Shown one piece after another: positions 60,877 to 64,000 of a stretch of DNA of 64,000 bases. The stretch is from Lachnospiraceae bacterium. Its GTDB lineage: Bacteria; Bacillota; Clostridia; Lachnospirales; Lachnospiraceae. The DNA lies in assembly GCA_017427685.1 (NCBI GenBank), contig JAFRSH010000014.1, positions 62,001 to 126,000 on the forward strand. The letters are read 5' to 3'. A model generated the notes under the pieces. It did no database searches. It had not been told where the DNA came from and saw nothing but the letters and a program-made list of their open reading frames with translations. Within the stretch, counting starts at the first letter, position 1, and each line of letters starts with the position of its first letter. The translations under genes were made by a program, and so were the position numbers.

Positions 60877-60909
60877 TATACGAGGTGGGCAAGTTGCCCA
60901 CCTCGTATA
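60877..60909. terminator. Large palindrome after the kinase gene
   Basis: TATACGAGGTGGGCAA pairs with its complement on the other side of a single central G (33 bp in all), the longest perfect dyad in the window. Only a short ATGCATTTT follows, so intrinsic termination is likely but the T tract is delayed. A TATAAT at 60923-60928 may serve the next gene. Confidence 0.7.
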
Positions 60910-60971
60910 ATGCATTTTGATGTATAATAGAGTATTATCTATAGCAATCAAATTGCGGAAAGGATGATGAG

Positions 60972-62687
60972 ATGAGCAAAAAACTATCAATGGTACTGGG
61001 ACTGCTGATGGCAATTGTTTTTGTTATCGGTCTCACCGGCCCGATGGGAGCAAGTGCGGCATCCAAGGTTAAGCTCAGCGCTACTAAGAAAACTGTGTAT
61101 GTGGGTGAGCAGTTTGAACTTGAGCTTACAGGGGCCAAAGGAACTGTTAAATGGTCTTCTTCAAGCAAGAAGGTCGCTACCGTCAAGGACGGACTCGTTA
61201 CAGCCGTTAAGACCGGTAAAGCAACAATCAAAGCAAAGGACTCTAAAACAAATAAAACTTACAGCTGTAAGATCACAGTTAAGAAGAACGCTTTGTCCAA
61301 CAAGACTTTAAAGATCAAAGCGGGCGAGTCGGCAAGCATTTCACTCAAGGGAAACACCCCCACTGAGTGGTCATCGTCGGATGAGGGCGTGGCTATCGTT
61401 AACAGCGGCATCGTAACCGCTATCAAAGAGGGCAAGGCTACCATCACAGCCAAGGCAGGAAAGAAGAAGTACACCTGCAAGGTTACGGTAGCTGCCAATG
61501 AAAATGTTTCGGATGAGCCTGTTGAGCTTACACTTTGGGTTCTTGAAAGCGGCGAAGGTCTTTCATCGGCTTATATCAGAGCTATCGACGATCTCAAGAA
61601 AGCATATCCCAATGTTACACTTAATGCTCAGACATTCGAGCAGAACTACTATAAGGACAAGATCAAGGCTTCTGTAGCAGCAGGCGATCTTCCTGACATC
61701 TTCTTCACATGGTCGGGATCGTTCCTCGGCGAGTTTGTTGATCTCGGCGCTGTATACTGCCTCGATGATATCATGGCCAGGTATATGAAGAGCGGAGACA
61801 TCACTCAGGTAATGCTCGACAACACTACCTATGATGACAAGCACTACGGCATCCCGATGGGCATGAACGCAGTTGTTCTTTATGCCAATATGGATCTTTT
61901 AAAGCAGGCCGGCGTTAATTCCGTTCCCAAGACGAAGGACGCATTGTTTGAGTGCTGCGACAAGCTTCTTGCAAAGGGTATCACACCTTTCGGCTGCGCT
62001 GCAGAGGACTGGTGCGTTTCCGAGTATATCGAACCCATGGCTGAGAAGAATATCGGAGCTAAGGCTCTCGGTAAGATATTCAACGGAAAAGCATCTTTTG
62101 ATAACGAAGGGCTGGCTGAAACCGTAGACATGTTCAAAGACATGCTCAACAGGGGATACTTTGGAAATGAACTCGGTCTCGGCAACGGAGATGTTTCCAT
62201 GAGATTCATGGAAGGACAGTACGCGTTCTATATGAACGGATCATGGAACGGCGGTATGTTCGCAAGTGATCCCGAGTTTGCTTCAAAGGTAACCGTTACT
62301 GAATTCCCCGTTATCAACTCAAAGAAATCACAGCTCGGTGAGCTTATCGGAGGACCTTCGGATACACTTGCCGTTTCGGCATTCTCGAAGAATGTGGGCG
62401 TGGCCGCAGAGTACGCAGTTGCTCTCGGAAAGCTTGTCAGCATGTACAGCTATCTCCAGGGCGATGGACTTCCCACATGGAAGATCGGCTATGACGACAG
62501 CGGAGTAAACGAGATCACGAAGCAGATATCGAAGGTCGTTGCCGGCGCTAAGGGCTTTGTTCTCTTCGGCGACACAGCAATGCCTTCGTACGAGAAGGAT
62601 CCTTATGTGGCTGCCCTCATGAAAGTATTTGAAGGAAACATGGACGGCAAGGCATTCACGGAAGAACTCTCTAAAGCGATCAGATAA
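60972..62687 (+). CDS. Secreted solute-binding protein with two N-terminal Big_2 domains
   Basis: The signal peptide ends ASAAS without a lipobox Cys, so the product is released or cell-wall bound. Residues about 31-104 and 105-178 are two Ig-like Big_2 domains (KKTVYVGEQFELEL and NKTLKIKAGESASI). From about 185 a family-1 sugar-binding protein begins (LTLWVLESGEG, then LPDIFFTWSGSF, YGIPMGMNAVVLY, FMEGQYAFYMNGSW). Normal ABC binding proteins in Firmicutes are lipoproteins and lack Ig domains. No permease or ATPase gene is near. A GH10 gene follows, suggesting xylan use. Confidence 0.85.
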   Translation: MSKKLSMVLGLLMAIVFVIGLTGPMGASAASKVKLSATKKTVYVGEQFELELTGAKGTVKWSSSSKKVATVKDGLVTAVKTGKATIKAKDSKTNKTYSCKITVKKNALSNKTLKIKAGESASISLKGNTPTEWSSSDEGVAIVNSGIVTAIKEGKATITAKAGKKKYTCKVTVAANENVSDEPVELTLWVLESGEGLSSAYIRAIDDLKKAYPNVTLNAQTFEQNYYKDKIKASVAAGDLPDIFFTWSGSFLGEFVDLGAVYCLDDIMARYMKSGDITQVMLDNTTYDDKHYGIPMGMNAVVLYANMDLLKQAGVNSVPKTKDALFECCDKLLAKGITPFGCAAEDWCVSEYIEPMAEKNIGAKALGKIFNGKASFDNEGLAETVDMFKDMLNRGYFGNELGLGNGDVSMRFMEGQYAFYMNGSWNGGMFASDPEFASKVTVTEFPVINSKKSQLGELIGGPSDTLAVSAFSKNVGVAAEYAVALGKLVSMYSYLQGDGLPTWKIGYDDSGVNEITKQISKVVAGAKGFVLFGDTAMPSYEKDPYVAALMKVFEGNMDGKAFTEELSKAIR

Positions 62688-62726
62688 AACGACCGCTTGA
62701 TTATCAGATAAAAAACGCTGAACAGG

Positions 62727-62754
62727 ACAGGGCTTGCCGAATGGCAGGCCCTGT
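62727..62754 (+). other. Hairpin between the Ig-binding protein and the GH10 gene
   Basis: ACAGGGCTTGCC pairs with GGCAGGCCCTGT (12 bp, one G-U) around GAAT. No T tract follows, so it may be a processing or stability hairpin rather than a terminator. Confidence 0.55.
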
Positions 62755-62913
62755 TCGTGACAAAATATGATATGCGTATCTGCGTTTCATAAGAAGAACC
62801 GCGACGTTTATAAATGCTAAAGTGGTTATATGAAAGATCACGAATGTACCAAGATCTACAAGATGATGGTCTGAGCTGACGCTTATGACCACGACGGCAC
62901 TTTACAGAAGGGA

Positions 62914-64000
62914 TGACTTATGAATCTATCACACAGAAAAGCTAAAAAAGAGATTGTTTTCAAAGATGCTCAGGGAAATGCCCTGGCGAACAGGCAGGTG
63001 AGCATTGAGCAGAAGTCGCACAGCTTCCTCTTCGGATGCGGAGCCTTCGAGTTTATGAATCACATCAAGGACGCAAGCGAGGAAACAGCCGACATCACAG
63101 GCAAGTGGCTTGAGCTCTTCAATTACGGGACACTTCCTTTCTACTGGGGAAGGTATGAGCCCGAGGAGGGCAAGCCCGATCAGGACACACTCATGAAGAC
63201 TGCGAAGTACCTGCAGGAACTCGGCGTCAGGGTTAAGGGTCATCCGCTCTGCTGGCATACCGTTTGTGCGGACTGGCTCATGAAATATGACAAAAAAACG
63301 ATCCTTCAAAAACAGCTCGACAGGATACACAGAGAAGTGACGAATTTTAAGGGCGTCATCGATATGTGGGATGTCATCAACGAAGTAGTCATCATGCCTG
63401 TCTTCGACAAGTACGACAACGCAGTGACCAGGATCTGTAACGACAGGGGCAGGATCGCTCTCGTTAAAGATGTATTTGCGGCAGCTCACGAGTCGAATCC
63501 CGATGCGACGCTTCTGATCAATGATTTCAATCTTTCCGAGGCATACCGCATCCTTATCGACGGACTGTTAAACGCAGGCGTGCCCATAAGCGCTATCGGG
63601 ATCCAGACTCATCAGCATCAGGGATATATGGGCAGGGAGAAGGTCCTCGATATACTTAAGAGATACGAGGTTTTCGGACTTCCGATCCATTTCACCGAGA
63701 ATACGCTTATATCAGGCGAGATCATGCCTTCTTATATCGTCGATCTCAACGATTGGCAGGTTGACGAGTGGCCGACGACCCCCGAAGGTGAGGAGCGTCA
63801 GTGCAGGGAGATCGAAGAGATGTACAGGATCCTCTTCGAGCATCCGCTCGTAGAAGCGATCACCACATGGGATTTCAGGGACGGTGCATGGCTTAAGGCA
63901 CCCGCGGGGTTCCTGCGGCTCGACAATTCCGAGAAGCCTTCTTACGAGATGCTTCGCAAGCTCATCAAAGAGGAGTGGAGCACGAAGAGTCTGCTCACGA
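62914..64000 (+). CDS. GH10 endo-1,4-beta-xylanase, 3' end outside window
   Basis: The frame is open from 62890 to the last base. ATG 62914 is the only usual start; AGAAGGG touches it directly, so the ribosome site is poorly spaced. GH10 motifs are clear: HSFLFGCGAFEF, then KGHPLCWHTV, the acid/base E157 in WDVINEVV, and the nucleophile E262 in HFTENTL; ITTWDFRD and the C-terminal LLRKL-type helix follow. No signal peptide is present, so it may act on imported xylo-oligosaccharides in the cytoplasm. The preceding secreted sugar-binding protein fits that role. Confidence 0.9.

Noticed and set aside
62921-63002. ATG at 62921 as the GH10 start
   Set aside because: It is in another frame that stops after 26 codons; the GH10 frame needs the ATG at 62914.

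Overview
The window looks like a chromosomal segment of a strictly fermentative Clostridia-class Firmicute, of a gut or rumen plant-polymer degrader type. The signs are Firmicute-type PyrK/PyrD, infC starting on ATT, a lysine riboswitch ahead of dapA, a DUF6145-like gene, BlaI/M56 genes, and secreted Ig-like, GH5 and GH10 proteins. The genus is not determined. No rRNA, tRNA, prophage, complete insertion sequence or CRISPR array was seen.

Layout. 1-1.1 kb: the 3' end of a large surface protein. 1.1-13.1 kb: de novo nucleotide synthesis. pyrC is separated by an opposite-strand block (a shikimate-kinase-like gene, a lipoprotein, an M56 peptidase and a BlaI repressor) from pyrK-pyrD-pyrF-pyrE-pyrB-pyrI. 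These are followed by a PurO-type IMP cyclohydrolase and a stand-alone AICAR formyltransferase. The pyr genes are preceded by a 33-codon leader ORF whose stop codon lies in the loop of a terminator hairpin, an arrangement like the enterobacterial pyrBI attenuator. 13.2-25.2 kb: cation exporter, PHP phosphoesterase, purine nucleoside phosphorylase, rRNA/tRNA methyltransferase, YhcG-type nuclease, GH2 glycosidase with an MFS transporter, a serpin, and asd. 25.4-35.5 kb: one 3380-residue secreted multidomain protein. 35.7-38.2 kb: an AAA ATPase, 32-bp tandem repeats and a decayed second ATPase. 38.3-40.4 kb: lysine riboswitch with dapA and dapB. 40.6-46.1 kb: phosphatase, Phd/PIN toxin-antitoxin pair, dus, coaX and a secreted GH5 enzyme. 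46.2-49.8 kb: a metal operon (HMA chaperone, P-type ATPase, CadC-like repressor, ZIP transporter). 49.8-55 kb: an oligopeptide-type ABC system whose second permease and both ATPases are one 800-residue polypeptide, with a 176-bp foldback element between the permease genes. 55.6-60.9 kb: infC-rpmI-rplT flanked on each side by a gene for the same non-canonical HTH-like domain, one next to a vWA protein and one overlapping a membrane-spanning kinase with an LRR-like outer domain. 61-64 kb: a secreted Ig-domain/solute-binding fusion and a GH10 xylanase that runs off the end.

The most promising candidate for an undescribed system is the paired HTH-vWA / HTH-kinase arrangement at 55.7-60.9 kb. Also worth attention are the pyr leader-peptide attenuator, the foldback element at 52.35-52.53 kb, the dispersed GGTCCC/GGGACC palindromes, and the secreted solute-binding protein carrying Ig-like domains. 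All functions are read from sequence motifs and remembered family features; no database search was possible.
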